In this document: positions 37,374-45,782 of the stretch, in pieces | Position numbering within the stretch: position 1 is the first letter of the stretch | Layout of the letters: every line of letters begins with the position of its first letter | Assembly (NCBI GenBank): GCA_014584705.1 | Contig: JACTMJ010000022.1 | Coordinates: 111,613-175,612, forward strand | Direction: 5' to 3' | DNA length: 64,000 nt | Source of the DNA: Acidobacteriota bacterium | GTDB taxonomy: Bacteria > Acidobacteriota > Terriglobia > Bryobacterales > Bryobacteraceae | Notes under the pieces: model-generated | Seen by the model: only the letters and a program-made list of their open reading frames with translations | Told to the model about the DNA's origin: nothing | Databases searched by the model: none | Made by a program: the position numbers and the translations under genes

Positions 37374-37402
37374 AGAATATCCAGGACCGGATCACAAAGC
37401 AA
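37374..37402 (-). promoter_or_regulatory. Candidate sigma-70 promoter for the dcw operon
   Basis: On the minus strand, TTGCTT (37397-37402) and TATTCT (37374-37379) are separated by 17 bp. Transcription would begin near 37367, just before the repeat cluster at 37331-37358, so MraZ bound there would block initiation or early elongation. The hexamers match consensus only partly. Confidence 0.45.
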
Positions 37403-37624
37403 TGGCAAGAGGAGGAGAAATCACCTTTTTTTTCACTCACTTGGGAACGATTCCCGGCTTTCGCGGTTTATTCGCTTAGGCGATCCCTTAGAAGATCAAG
37501 TAAATTGCAGGTTTAGCGACAACTAACGTCTTACGTATGAACTCGCTTAATTTCAAAATTGCGGTACATCCGCAGGTGAATCGATTCGATCACGAACCGG
37601 CCGAGGGCAAGTGCCGCCGCCGCT

Positions 37625-38989
37625 CTACCGCGAAGAGGGGTTTGCCGCGGCGTTGTGGCCGGATGCCGCTTCGGCTGGGATCGTCACGCCGGGGGAATCC
37701 GTACTGAGATCCGGAAGGACGACGCCCCCGGTAATCAAGCGGGCCTTGCGATTGAAGGTGAGATAGCTGATCGCCCACTGGATGAACACCAGCAGCCGGT
37801 TCTGGAAGCCAACCAGGTACATGAGGTGGACGAACAGCCAGATCAGCCACGCCAGCGGCCCATCGAAATGGAGCTTTCCAAAATCGGCAACGGCTTTGTT
37901 TCTGCCGATGGTGGCGAGACTGCCTTTATTCCAGTAGCGGAAGGGCTTCGGCGTCACGCCATGCAACCGCGCCCGGATGGCGCCTGCAGCGTAGCGCCCC
38001 ATCTGCATGGCGGCGGGGGCCACGCCGGGCACCATCAACCCGTCGGCCCGCTTGCTATGGGCAAGATCGCCGATGACGAAAATCTCCGGGTGACCCGGCA
38101 CCGTGCAGAACTCGTCCACGAACACGCGCCCGGCCCGGTCGAGATCCGCGTCCGCTCGCGCCGCCAACACCTGCCCGAGCGGGGAGGCCTTCACCCCGGC
38201 GGCCCACAGCACGGTGCGGCAGGGGATGAATTCCGCGCCATGCGGACCTTCCACATGCAAGCCCCGGTCCGATATATTCACCACCTTCACGCCCGTGCGC
38301 GCCTGCACGCCGAGCTCGATCAGCGCCTTTTGGGCCTTGCGCGAAAGGTCCGGCGGGTAGGTAGGCAGAACGCGATCGGTGCCCTCGAATAGCAGAATCC
38401 GCGCGCGGTGGCTCTCGATGTGCCGAAAGTCCTTGCGCAGCGTATCGCGGGCGATTTCGCCCAGGGTTCCGGCCAGTTCCACCCCGGTCGGCCCGGCGCC
38501 AATCACGGCGAACGTGAGCCAGGCGAGCTGATCGTCGAGTCCGGTGGTGCGCTCCGCCGTCTCGAACGCCAGCAGAATGCGCTTGCGAATCTCCGTGGCC
38601 TCTTCGAGGGTCTTGAGGCTGGGTGCGTGAGCTTCCCAATCGTCGTTTCCGAAATACTGGCCGCCCGCCCCGGTGGCGATCAGCAACGAATCGTAGGGCA
38701 CGGAACCGTGTTCCAGCAGCACGGTGCGGTTCGCGACGTCGATGTCGTGGACTTCCGCGAGCAGCACCTCCACGTTGCGCTGGTTCTTGAAAATCACCCG
38801 CAGAGGATAGGCGATGTCGCTGGGCGAAAGGCCGCCGGTAGCGACCTGGTAAAGCAATGGCTGAAACAGGTGATGGTTGCGGCGGTCAATGAGGGTCACG
38901 GAGACGGATGGGTCCGAAAGCGCCTTCGCCGCATTCACCCCGGCAAATCCGCCGCCAAGAATCACCACGCGATGGGCCGGCTTCGTCAT
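37625..38989 (-). CDS. ndh: Type II NADH:quinone oxidoreductase (NDH-2)
   Basis: 454 residues. Start at 38989 has GGGGAGA upstream. Two Rossmann motifs are visible: RVVILGGGFAGVNAAKAL for FAD near the N-terminus and FAVIGAGPTGVELAGTLGE for NADH near residue 165. The FAD-domain end has HPEIFVIGDLAH and PGVAPAAMQMGRYAA. A C-terminal hydrophobic stretch (DGPLAWLIWLFVHLMYLVGF) is the membrane-association segment of bacterial NDH-2. It oxidises NADH and reduces quinone without pumping protons. The gene is not part of a larger respiratory cluster here; it lies 300 bp upstream of mraZ on the same strand. Confidence 0.93.
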   Translation of the reverse strand: MTKPAHRVVILGGGFAGVNAAKALSDPSVSVTLIDRRNHHLFQPLLYQVATGGLSPSDIAYPLRVIFKNQRNVEVLLAEVHDIDVANRTVLLEHGSVPYDSLLIATGAGGQYFGNDDWEAHAPSLKTLEEATEIRKRILLAFETAERTTGLDDQLAWLTFAVIGAGPTGVELAGTLGEIARDTLRKDFRHIESHRARILLFEGTDRVLPTYPPDLSRKAQKALIELGVQARTGVKVVNISDRGLHVEGPHGAEFIPCRTVLWAAGVKASPLGQVLAARADADLDRAGRVFVDEFCTVPGHPEIFVIGDLAHSKRADGLMVPGVAPAAMQMGRYAAGAIRARLHGVTPKPFRYWNKGSLATIGRNKAVADFGKLHFDGPLAWLIWLFVHLMYLVGFQNRLLVFIQWAISYLTFNRKARLITGGVVLPDLSTDSPGVTIPAEAASGHNAAANPSSR

Positions 38990-39071
38990 CGAATCTCCCC
39001 CCCTATCAGATCGGATGCGGCTTCGCGGAGAAGGAATCAACCGAACGGCGTCCGTTCGCCGCGCGCGCCGC

Positions 39072-40232
39072 CTATGGGATTCGGGATTCCGGGCGAATAC
39101 CCATCTGGCGAAGGAGGATGAATTCAGTGAGATTTTCCATCGTCAGCATTCCCAGCAACTCCTCGTCGCGCATGACGAGGGCGGCGCTGCCCGCGGCGGC
39201 CACTCTCGGCATGGCCTCGGCGAGATCGGCTTCCGGATCGACGCGAACAAAATCGCGATCCATGTGGGCGGAAATGTAGGCGTCGGGTCCATCCTGGGCC
39301 AGGGCGCGAAGCAGGCGGGAGCGGCCCAGCAGGCCGATCACGCGGTTGCCGAGCATCACCGGGAAGTCCTGCTGGGCGCTGGCCAGGAGCGCGTTTGCCG
39401 CATCGCGGAGGGTGTCTCCGTGGCTGAGCGTCTGGTATTCCGTGACCATCGCGGAGCTGGCGGGCATCCCTTCCATGGCGCTCTTACCGATCGACATGGC
39501 GCGCTCCTGAGACGCGCCCAGATAGACAAAGAACGCGATGAAGAGCAGGAAGATATTGAACGTCACCAGGCCCACGAGACCCATTAAGACGGCCATTCCC
39601 GTGCCGATGCGGGCGGCGAGTTGGGTAGCCGCGGCTTCCGGACGGTAGCGCGCCAGCAAGGACCGCAGAATGCGCCCCCCGTCCATAGGCAGAGCGGGCA
39701 ACAGATTGAACAGGCCCAGGACAAGGTTGCCGACCGCGATGCGCTGCAGCATATTGAAATCGGTCGCTTCCGTCATCTTCGCCAGCGATTGCCATTGTCC
39801 GGTAATGGCCAGGTAAACGAACAGGCCGGCGGCGATGACAAAGTTCACCACCGGCCCCGCAATCGCGATCCAGAACTCCTCGCGCACGCCGGGATTCTTT
39901 TCGAGGCGGGCGATTCCCCCGATGGGGAACATGACGATCTCCAGGGTCCGGATGCCGTAGCGGCGCGAAACCAGCGCGTGGCCCATCTCGTGCAAAAAGA
40001 CCGAGGCAAAGAGCGCGGCGATAAAGATGGTGTTTCCCACCCAGGTTTGCGCGCCCGCGACGCTGATCGTAATCAGAAAGGCGAACAGAAGCACGAAGGT
40101 GAAATGAAAGCGCAGTGGGATGCCGAAGAACTCCCCTACGGAGAGCGTGCCGGGCATCCGGGATTCGACGGGCATTTCCTCCGGACGCCGGTCGCGCGGC
40201 TGTTGCACGTTCGTTTCCATCGGTGCTTTCAT
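39072..40232 (-). CDS. Site-2 protease family protein (M50B) with CBS domains
   Basis: 386 residues from the ATG at 40232; an ATG four codons later is possible. It is a membrane zinc metalloprotease. The zinc-binding HEMGHA is in the second hydrophobic helix, and the third ligand lies in LFNLLPALPMDGGRILRSLL. Six or so membrane helices occupy about 45-250. A C-terminal pair of CBS domains (about 270-385, MVTEYQTLSHGDTLRDAANAL and MDRDFVRVDPEADLAEAMPRV) would bind adenine nucleotides. The S2P-CBS architecture (SpoIVFB-like group 3) is common in Acidobacteriota, actinobacteria and archaea; the substrate is usually unknown. No anti-sigma or SpoIV-like partner lies nearby. Confidence 0.9.
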   Translation of the reverse strand: MKAPMETNVQQPRDRRPEEMPVESRMPGTLSVGEFFGIPLRFHFTFVLLFAFLITISVAGAQTWVGNTIFIAALFASVFLHEMGHALVSRRYGIRTLEIVMFPIGGIARLEKNPGVREEFWIAIAGPVVNFVIAAGLFVYLAITGQWQSLAKMTEATDFNMLQRIAVGNLVLGLFNLLPALPMDGGRILRSLLARYRPEAAATQLAARIGTGMAVLMGLVGLVTFNIFLLFIAFFVYLGASQERAMSIGKSAMEGMPASSAMVTEYQTLSHGDTLRDAANALLASAQQDFPVMLGNRVIGLLGRSRLLRALAQDGPDAYISAHMDRDFVRVDPEADLAEAMPRVAAAGSAALVMRDEELLGMLTMENLTEFILLRQMGIRPESRIP

Positions 40233-40324
40233 TATCCCGCTTCTTGGATAAGGCCCGCCGGAAGAGTGTTTCCGCAAGCCGGCCCAGGCGTGAAAGCGCG
40301 GCGGCTTCGCATCCGCGATGCAGC

Positions 40325-41068
40325 CTATTGCATCATCGGCTTGAGCGTGCCCAGGCCGCCGTCGACGCCGAAGACCTGGCCGGTCACCCAGTCGTGCGCG
40401 GGGTCCAGCAGAAACGTGATCATGGAAGCGACGTCTTCCGGCTTGCCGAAGCGGCCGAGCGCGTGCAGGCTCTTGCTCGCCTTCGATGCGGCTTCATTCT
40501 CCACGATGCGCGCGCTCATCTGCGTATCCACGAGGCCCGGCGCGACGCAGTTCACCCGGATGTTCCGGCCCGCATAGGTGGCCGCCGCCGCCAGCGTAAG
40601 CCCGATCACGCCGCCTTTTGCCGCGGCCACCGCCTCATGGTTGGCGAGCCCCACGCGGGCCGCCGCCGTCGAAACCAGCACGATGCCGCCCCCGTCGCCG
40701 ATGGTCTTCACCGCCTCCCGCACGACATAGAAAGCCGTGTTGAGATTCAGGTTTAGCGTTTGCAGCCACTCCTCATCCTTCGTGAGGTGGGCGGGCTTGA
40801 GCAGAATGGAGCCCACCAGATTCACGGCGCCCTGCACCTCGCCAAAGACCTCCTTGGCGCGGACGAACGCCTGCGCCACCTGGGCGGAATCCGTGGCGTC
40901 GAGAGTGTAGCCTTCCACGCCCGGTTCCGCCGCCATGGCGCTCACTTTTTCCGCATTCTTTCCGCACGCCAACACCCGCGCGCCGCGATCCCGCAACTCG
41001 CGAACGAGCGCGCTGCCCGTGCTGCCCGTTGCTCCAAAGACGACGAACGATTTGTTCTCAAATGCCAT
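40325..41068 (-). CDS. Atypical short-chain dehydrogenase/reductase lacking the catalytic tyrosine
   Basis: 247 residues with a classical SDR layout: the cofactor loop VFGATGSTGSALV (12-22), NLVGS in place of NNAG (83-87), catalytic serine S133 in LVSTAAARVG, K151 in AAAKGGVIGL, and a normal C-terminal GQVFGVDGGLGT. The YxxxK tyrosine position is valine (V147, sequence NHEAVAAAK). Several SDR sub-groups share this HEA[IV]AAAK pattern and their activity is not well established. It could be a redox-inactive SDR, or use a different proton donor. The gene lies 92 bp upstream of the M50 gene on the same strand, with no pathway partners. Confidence 0.85.
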   Translation of the reverse strand: MAFENKSFVVFGATGSTGSALVRELRDRGARVLACGKNAEKVSAMAAEPGVEGYTLDATDSAQVAQAFVRAKEVFGEVQGAVNLVGSILLKPAHLTKDEEWLQTLNLNLNTAFYVVREAVKTIGDGGGIVLVSTAAARVGLANHEAVAAAKGGVIGLTLAAAATYAGRNIRVNCVAPGLVDTQMSARIVENEAASKASKSLHALGRFGKPEDVASMITFLLDPAHDWVTGQVFGVDGGLGTLKPMMQ

Positions 41069-41357
41069 CCGAACTCCTGATTCGGCACAGTGCCCATTGC
41101 GGCGAACTTACGGAATGCGGCGTTGCCTCCGCCGCTCGGGGCAAGCCGCATGGAAGGCCGTTCCCCGAGGCCATGATATCCCGTTTGGATAGCGCGAGGC
41201 GGGAACGAGGGGACTGGTGTGTCAAGGGAAGAAGGATCCGCCCCAAAAGTTGCCCGCGGTGGACGGGCCGACTGCCGGGCGGAGCGCGCCGCGACGCCGG
41301 CAAAGGGCGGGATCTCTCCGCCAGGCGCGAAACGCACACTGGAAGGAATCGCCAGTG

Positions 41358-41585
41358 CTACTTTTTCTTCTGCTCCGCGGGAGGAAGTTTCTTATGCTGC
41401 TTGTAGTATTTGCCCACTTCGTTGAGGCTGTACAGACCTTTCCCCGTGTGGCAGACGACGCATTCCTTCTTTTCTTTCCTGGCCATCTCCGGGGTGGCCG
41501 TAGCGGCCGAGTTCCAAAGCAGAACGGCCGCGAACGCGGGCGTGGACGCCGCAATCAGCCGTGTGGCAACGTTTCTCTTCGACAT
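41358..41585 (-). CDS. Small secreted mono-haem cytochrome c-like protein
   Basis: 75 residues from the ATG at 41585, which has GGAG nine bases upstream. The N-terminus is a signal peptide (about 1-30, basic start, hydrophobic core, ending near ATATPE). The mature part is only about 45 residues with one CxxCH haem-attachment motif (KKECVVCHTGKGLYSLN) and a Lys-rich tail. No axial methionine is evident. The family is not one I can name. The gene lies downstream of an outer-membrane barrel and upstream of the SDR on the same strand. Confidence 0.72.
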   Translation of the reverse strand: MSKRNVATRLIAASTPAFAAVLLWNSAATATPEMARKEKKECVVCHTGKGLYSLNEVGKYYKQHKKLPPAEQKKK

Positions 41586-41799
41586 AGGCTTCAGCTCCGT
41601 GTTCCCGCCCGCCGCCGCCGGCACTTGCCGCGCCCGGAACCCATTCGGGATCTCGAACCGGTGCCGGGGGAACCCGCAAACCCCATGGTAGGCCAAACCG
41701 GCGGAGTATTGCAAGATTATCGGGCCGTTTTCTCCCGAATAGAGGCGCAAACGCCAGCTACGCCTCCGCGCAACCGAAAATTGGGGATCCGGGACGGGG

Positions 41800-43584
41800 T
41801 TAGAACACAAAGCTGAGCCCGCCCCGCACGCTGCGCGGCGTATGCACGAGAATCACGGTGCGTCCGTCGGGAGTGACCATCGGCACATAGCCTTCGGCCA
41901 GAAGGTTACTGAGGTCGATCATCGCTTCCAGGCGTCCGCGCAAACCCGGCACCGTGCCCAGCGGTTGGCGCACGATGAGGCTCAAGCCCTCCTGAGGCAG
42001 ATAGCGCTGTGTGACAAACAGGTGGCCCGCCGTCGCGGAAGGGCCGCTGTTCCACTGGTAACCGCCCCGCAAAAAGGTGCCGGACCTACGGAACCGTGCC
42101 GTTGCGGAGGCCGTGGCGAAGTGCAACTGCCGGGAACCGAGCACGCGCCGGATATCCTGGCTGCTGGCAACCGGGTCGTTCGTCATCGCCGCCAGCGCGG
42201 TGAACGTGCCATAGCCGCCCATCAGTTCGAGATTCTCAAAGACCCGCTGGGTTGCGGAAACCATACCGCCCGTACTTTGGAAGCGCCCGGCGTTCAGCAC
42301 ATAACTGTCGGAGAGCAGGTCCGGCAGCAGATTCGCGCTGTCGGGAATACCATCGTGAGCAAGCATCGTCAGCCCTGCATTCCGCGTGTCGGTATGGTAG
42401 ACGGCAGCGCCGATGCGGGCGGGACCCACCCGCTTCTCATAGCCGATCTCGTAGTTGGAGACTCGCTGCACCTGGGCGCGGTTGTCGCGGACGGATACGC
42501 GCGGAAAAAGCGCCAGCGTTTGCAGATCCTGGCTCATTCCGGAGAGGTCGTCCGAACTCCCGGCGTCCGTGGATCCGGGGGTCGAAAGCATCTCCGCGGG
42601 CGGCAGACCGGAGGAATAGCTGATCTGGACCAGGCCCTGGTCCGGAAGACGGTAGAGCACCTTGGCGTACGGGCTGAGGTAGTTCAGGCGGTCAAAATAC
42701 GTTACGGAATCAAACGCTCCGCCATACTGCAGTTCCACGTTGTCGCCGAGCGTAATCCGGTCGGAAACGCTGGCCGACATCGTGGAGAGCGTGCCCGGAT
42801 GGCCCACGGCGGACGCATTCGGCAATCCAAGCGCGACGGGAAGAAACGCCTGCTTCAGCGAAAGCCGGATCTCCGGGTTCATTCCGGGGCTCAATCCGGG
42901 GGTATAACGGGTTTCAAATCCGGTGGTGGGCGTGCCGCTCATCCCGTAGCCCAGATTCCCGGCCACCCGCAGGTTGGAGTCGCCGAAAAAGGAAGTCGCC
43001 ACCGCGAAGGCCGTGCCCAGGTCCGCCTGGCTGCCGAGCGGCGTTAATTTTCCCTGGTCTCCGGCGGATACCTGCACCACGCCCTGCGTGTTTGCAAAGG
43101 CAGTTCGGGTATGAGGGGCGCCGGGGCCGGCGGACGGCAAAAGGCGCAATGCGGGCTTTGAGATTGAGGCTGATCGCAGCACCCACTTCCAATCGTCGCT
43201 CATGAAGCGGCGCTGGCCCGGCGCAAGGTAGATCAACTCGATGGAACTAAAGATGTTGGCGAGGGAAATGCTTAGCAGGGGGCGCGTGCCGGGAAGAACG
43301 CCCACACGCCGGAGAGCGGGCAGGAAACTCGCCATCTTCACGCGGACGGTGTAGTTGCCCGCGGCCAGCGCCTCCACTTCGAAGCGGCCGAATTTGTCGG
43401 AACGGAGTTCCTTCACGACGCGGTCAGAGCTATTCAATACCTCGATCGCCGCGCCCATCTGAGGCACACCAAAGGCGTCCGTCACCATACCGGCCAAGCC
43501 ACCCATGAGTGAACTCGACTCGGAACCGTGGCCGATTCCCGCGCTTAGCAGGCAAAGCAGCAGTGTAATTGCGCTTCTTCCCAT
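41800..43584 (-). CDS. Outer-membrane beta-barrel protein with N-terminal carboxypeptidase-regulatory-like domain
   Basis: 594 residues. The signal peptide (about 1-20) is followed by a carboxypeptidase-regulatory-like beta-sandwich (about 28-105: GMVTDAFGVPQMGAAIEVL, GRFEVEALAAGNYTVRVKM). The rest is alternating beta-strand sequence ending in SFVF with a terminal Phe, typical of BAM substrates. The TonB-dependent-receptor plug and TonB box are not visible, so it is not an obvious TBDT. Acidobacteriota carry many Oar-like and regulatory-domain barrels, and this fits a shorter member. The gene lies 74 bp downstream of the GWxTD gene on the same strand. Confidence 0.78.
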   Translation of the reverse strand: MGRSAITLLLCLLSAGIGHGSESSSLMGGLAGMVTDAFGVPQMGAAIEVLNSSDRVVKELRSDKFGRFEVEALAAGNYTVRVKMASFLPALRRVGVLPGTRPLLSISLANIFSSIELIYLAPGQRRFMSDDWKWVLRSASISKPALRLLPSAGPGAPHTRTAFANTQGVVQVSAGDQGKLTPLGSQADLGTAFAVATSFFGDSNLRVAGNLGYGMSGTPTTGFETRYTPGLSPGMNPEIRLSLKQAFLPVALGLPNASAVGHPGTLSTMSASVSDRITLGDNVELQYGGAFDSVTYFDRLNYLSPYAKVLYRLPDQGLVQISYSSGLPPAEMLSTPGSTDAGSSDDLSGMSQDLQTLALFPRVSVRDNRAQVQRVSNYEIGYEKRVGPARIGAAVYHTDTRNAGLTMLAHDGIPDSANLLPDLLSDSYVLNAGRFQSTGGMVSATQRVFENLELMGGYGTFTALAAMTNDPVASSQDIRRVLGSRQLHFATASATARFRRSGTFLRGGYQWNSGPSATAGHLFVTQRYLPQEGLSLIVRQPLGTVPGLRGRLEAMIDLSNLLAEGYVPMVTPDGRTVILVHTPRSVRGGLSFVF

Positions 43585-43658
43585 GCTTCCCTCGTCCTCT
43601 GCCGCCTCCCGAAGAGACTATCACGTTCACGCGGGCATTTCATCCGCCGCCGGAGCGG

Positions 43659-45335
43659 TTACGAGGTTACCTTGAAAGTGGCCGTGGGCGTGAGGACTTC
43701 ATTCGTCACGTTGTCGGTGACCTTCATTTTGATTTCATAGGTGCCTGGCTCGAAGTTATTGAGCGGCAACATTTTTTCCACAATCACCTGCGACGAGGAC
43801 GCATTCTCAATTGTATTGGCCTTCTCATCGTAGGTGAAGATCGTCTTGTCGGAGCCGAGCTTTTTCACCTCGTAATGGATGGTGGCGTCGAACTTCTTGC
43901 TCGCCTCGTCCGGGGTGAAATTGTACAACTGCACGTAGATGCCGAGCTTTTCGCTCTGCTTGAAGGAATCAGTGATGCGCGGCCGGACCTTGGAGGTGCC
44001 AATCACGAACTGGCCGGCGCCCGCGCTGCGGGAGGCCACCTTCTCAATCATGTCCGCGAGGATAATGCTGCTCGACGACAAAACCTCATCCTGAAAATAG
44101 GGAACGTCGAGCGCCATTTCATAGTTGTTCACCGTGCCGGCGGTAATGTCTTTGGCGACGAGGTTCAGCCGGTAACGGCCCGGGGGAAGCGGAATCGATT
44201 TCTGGTAAATCGACGATTTCTTTACGTACGCCTCGAGCATCGCGGAGGGCGCTTCGACGGCCACCACGTCTTCAAAGACGTTGATGGGCCGGCGCGACAT
44301 GGACGTGATGCGTCCGTAGATGTTCACTACCGCTTTCTGAATGCCATCGCCCGCCTTGAATTGGAGATCGTGGTTCTGGAACTGGACGGTGACATTGGTC
44401 ATCACGCTCGAATTGGTGACGCGGAGATAGTCCGTGCGCACCACCATCGGCAGCGTGTTGTATGTGATGCGCGAATCCACCGTCGCTTCGAGATCCTTGA
44501 ACTTCACCTCGGGCGGCTTCTGGAGCGCGGCAAACTGCTGCAGCCGTTCAAACTGATTCATGCGCTGCGGCAGGGGCTGGTCTCCGGTGCCAAGGCGCGT
44601 GCCGTCGGTGCGGCTGAAGCGGTCCGCCTTGCTCGACATGCCCATTTCTTCCATCCAGGTCAATCCGGCACCGGGGACGTGCAGCAGGGCGTCCTTTTCC
44701 GACGGATCCATGGTCATACGAAACTCGCCCGTCATCGTCGTATCGACGAACTCGATCATCACGTCGGTGCCAATCCCGTCGATATACCGATAGCGCCACT
44801 TCTGGAACGGATACGTCGAAGTTGTGCCGCCCCCTTCTTCCCAGGGACGGACGTAGCTGCCGCCGGAGGGGTGATCTTCGATCTCGTCGGGCGGTCCGAA
44901 CGTGATGTAGATCCGCCCGCGGTCGCTCTTCCAGCCGGGGAAACCGGAGGCGAAGCGCTCGTTCGCATAGGCGATCCGGCGGTAGTGCTCTTCCTTATAT
45001 TCGTTCTCGACGGAATCCGGGGTGGGGTCGCGACGCCGCCAGAACTGCTCGACGAACTGCTCGCGCTCTTCATCCGTCGCCAGGCGCTTGAACGCCTGAC
45101 GCTCTTCATCGGTAATCACGTAGGCGACGTCTTCGTCGAGCCACTTCTTATAAGGCGTTTCCAGCTCTTTCCGCAGCCGCTCCAGACGCTTGCGCCTGTC
45201 CTTCTCGCTGAGCGGACGCGCAACGGTTTCCCGGGTTTGCGAAGGGGCCTGCTGTGTCTCCTGGGCGAGCGCCATTCCGCCGCCCAAAACGAACAAGAAC
45301 AAGCCGGACGTGGCGATTAGTCGATAAAAACTCAT
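43659..45335 (-). CDS. GWxTD-domain protein (secreted)
   Basis: 558 residues from the ATG at 45335. A signal peptide (about 1-24, LFLFVLGGGMALAQ) precedes a charged region and the GWxTD domain (about 55-140). The latter shows YKKWLDEDVAYVITDEE, EQFWRRRDPTPDSVENE and the conserved RIAYANERFASGFPGWKSDRGRIYITFGPPDE. A second beta-rich part (about 270-558) ends in a typical Ig-like tail. GWxTD proteins are widespread in Acidobacteriota and some Bacteroidota, with unknown biochemical role. The gene is followed by the outer-membrane barrel, and the SD before its start is weak. Confidence 0.88.
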   Translation of the reverse strand: MSFYRLIATSGLFLFVLGGGMALAQETQQAPSQTRETVARPLSEKDRRKRLERLRKELETPYKKWLDEDVAYVITDEERQAFKRLATDEEREQFVEQFWRRRDPTPDSVENEYKEEHYRRIAYANERFASGFPGWKSDRGRIYITFGPPDEIEDHPSGGSYVRPWEEGGGTTSTYPFQKWRYRYIDGIGTDVMIEFVDTTMTGEFRMTMDPSEKDALLHVPGAGLTWMEEMGMSSKADRFSRTDGTRLGTGDQPLPQRMNQFERLQQFAALQKPPEVKFKDLEATVDSRITYNTLPMVVRTDYLRVTNSSVMTNVTVQFQNHDLQFKAGDGIQKAVVNIYGRITSMSRRPINVFEDVVAVEAPSAMLEAYVKKSSIYQKSIPLPPGRYRLNLVAKDITAGTVNNYEMALDVPYFQDEVLSSSSIILADMIEKVASRSAGAGQFVIGTSKVRPRITDSFKQSEKLGIYVQLYNFTPDEASKKFDATIHYEVKKLGSDKTIFTYDEKANTIENASSSQVIVEKMLPLNNFEPGTYEIKMKVTDNVTNEVLTPTATFKVTS

Positions 45336-45782
45336 GGAGAACCGGAGTCCGAATAGGTTTTGAACTGTTTCAATTTTAGGTCCTCGATGACAAGGGGTCA
45401 AGCCGGTACTTGGCGATCCCCCTTGCCGTTGAGGCCCACCGATATGCGGCTTTGACGTGTCGCGCGGCCAAACGGTTGCGCGGAATTGCCGCCGCAACGG
45501 GCCGCCCTGGGAGAGGCCGCACCGGGACGCGAGACTGGGGTAGACGGACAAATCCAGGGACCGCCAGCCACGTTACACTTGCTAACAATACCCCCAAATG
45601 GGTTAGTCCTTCGCCCCCACAAAAGACACGGAAAACCTACCATTGAGTGATAGTTTGCGATCTCCGGATCTGCGTATACTTGAATTTCTGAAAAAGAGAA
45701 GGCCACCAAAAGGTCCTCAATCAAAGCCGGCATGACCGGTGCAAACTCCTTTGTATTTCAAGGGTATGGAAGAAGGGTCAGA
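45336..45782. other. Divergent intergenic region between GWxTD and molybdopterin-binding genes
   Basis: This 447-bp spacer carries the leaders of both divergent genes. A good -10-like TATACT lies at 45675-45680 on the plus strand, about 100 bp before the molybdopterin-binding gene, but no -35 at 17 bp is clear. Short open frames here lack ribosome-binding sites and coding character; I see no RNA gene. Confidence 0.4.

Larger units (their letters stand above)
37325..37624. other. Intergenic region upstream of mraZ
   Basis: This holds the dcw promoter candidate and repeat cluster described separately, a run of eight T residues (37426-37433), and a short inverted repeat GGGAA-CGA-TTCCC at 37443-37455 that could be a further operator. 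The remainder up to the ndh stop shows no coding character. Confidence 0.6.

Noticed and set aside
37426..37433. Run of eight T residues as an intrinsic terminator
   Set aside because: No plus-strand gene lies upstream and no GC stem directly precedes the run; it lies in the mraZ promoter region.
45410..45733. Short open frames in the 447-bp divergent spacer
   Set aside because: They lack ribosome-binding sites, have no third-position bias and no recognisable sequence.
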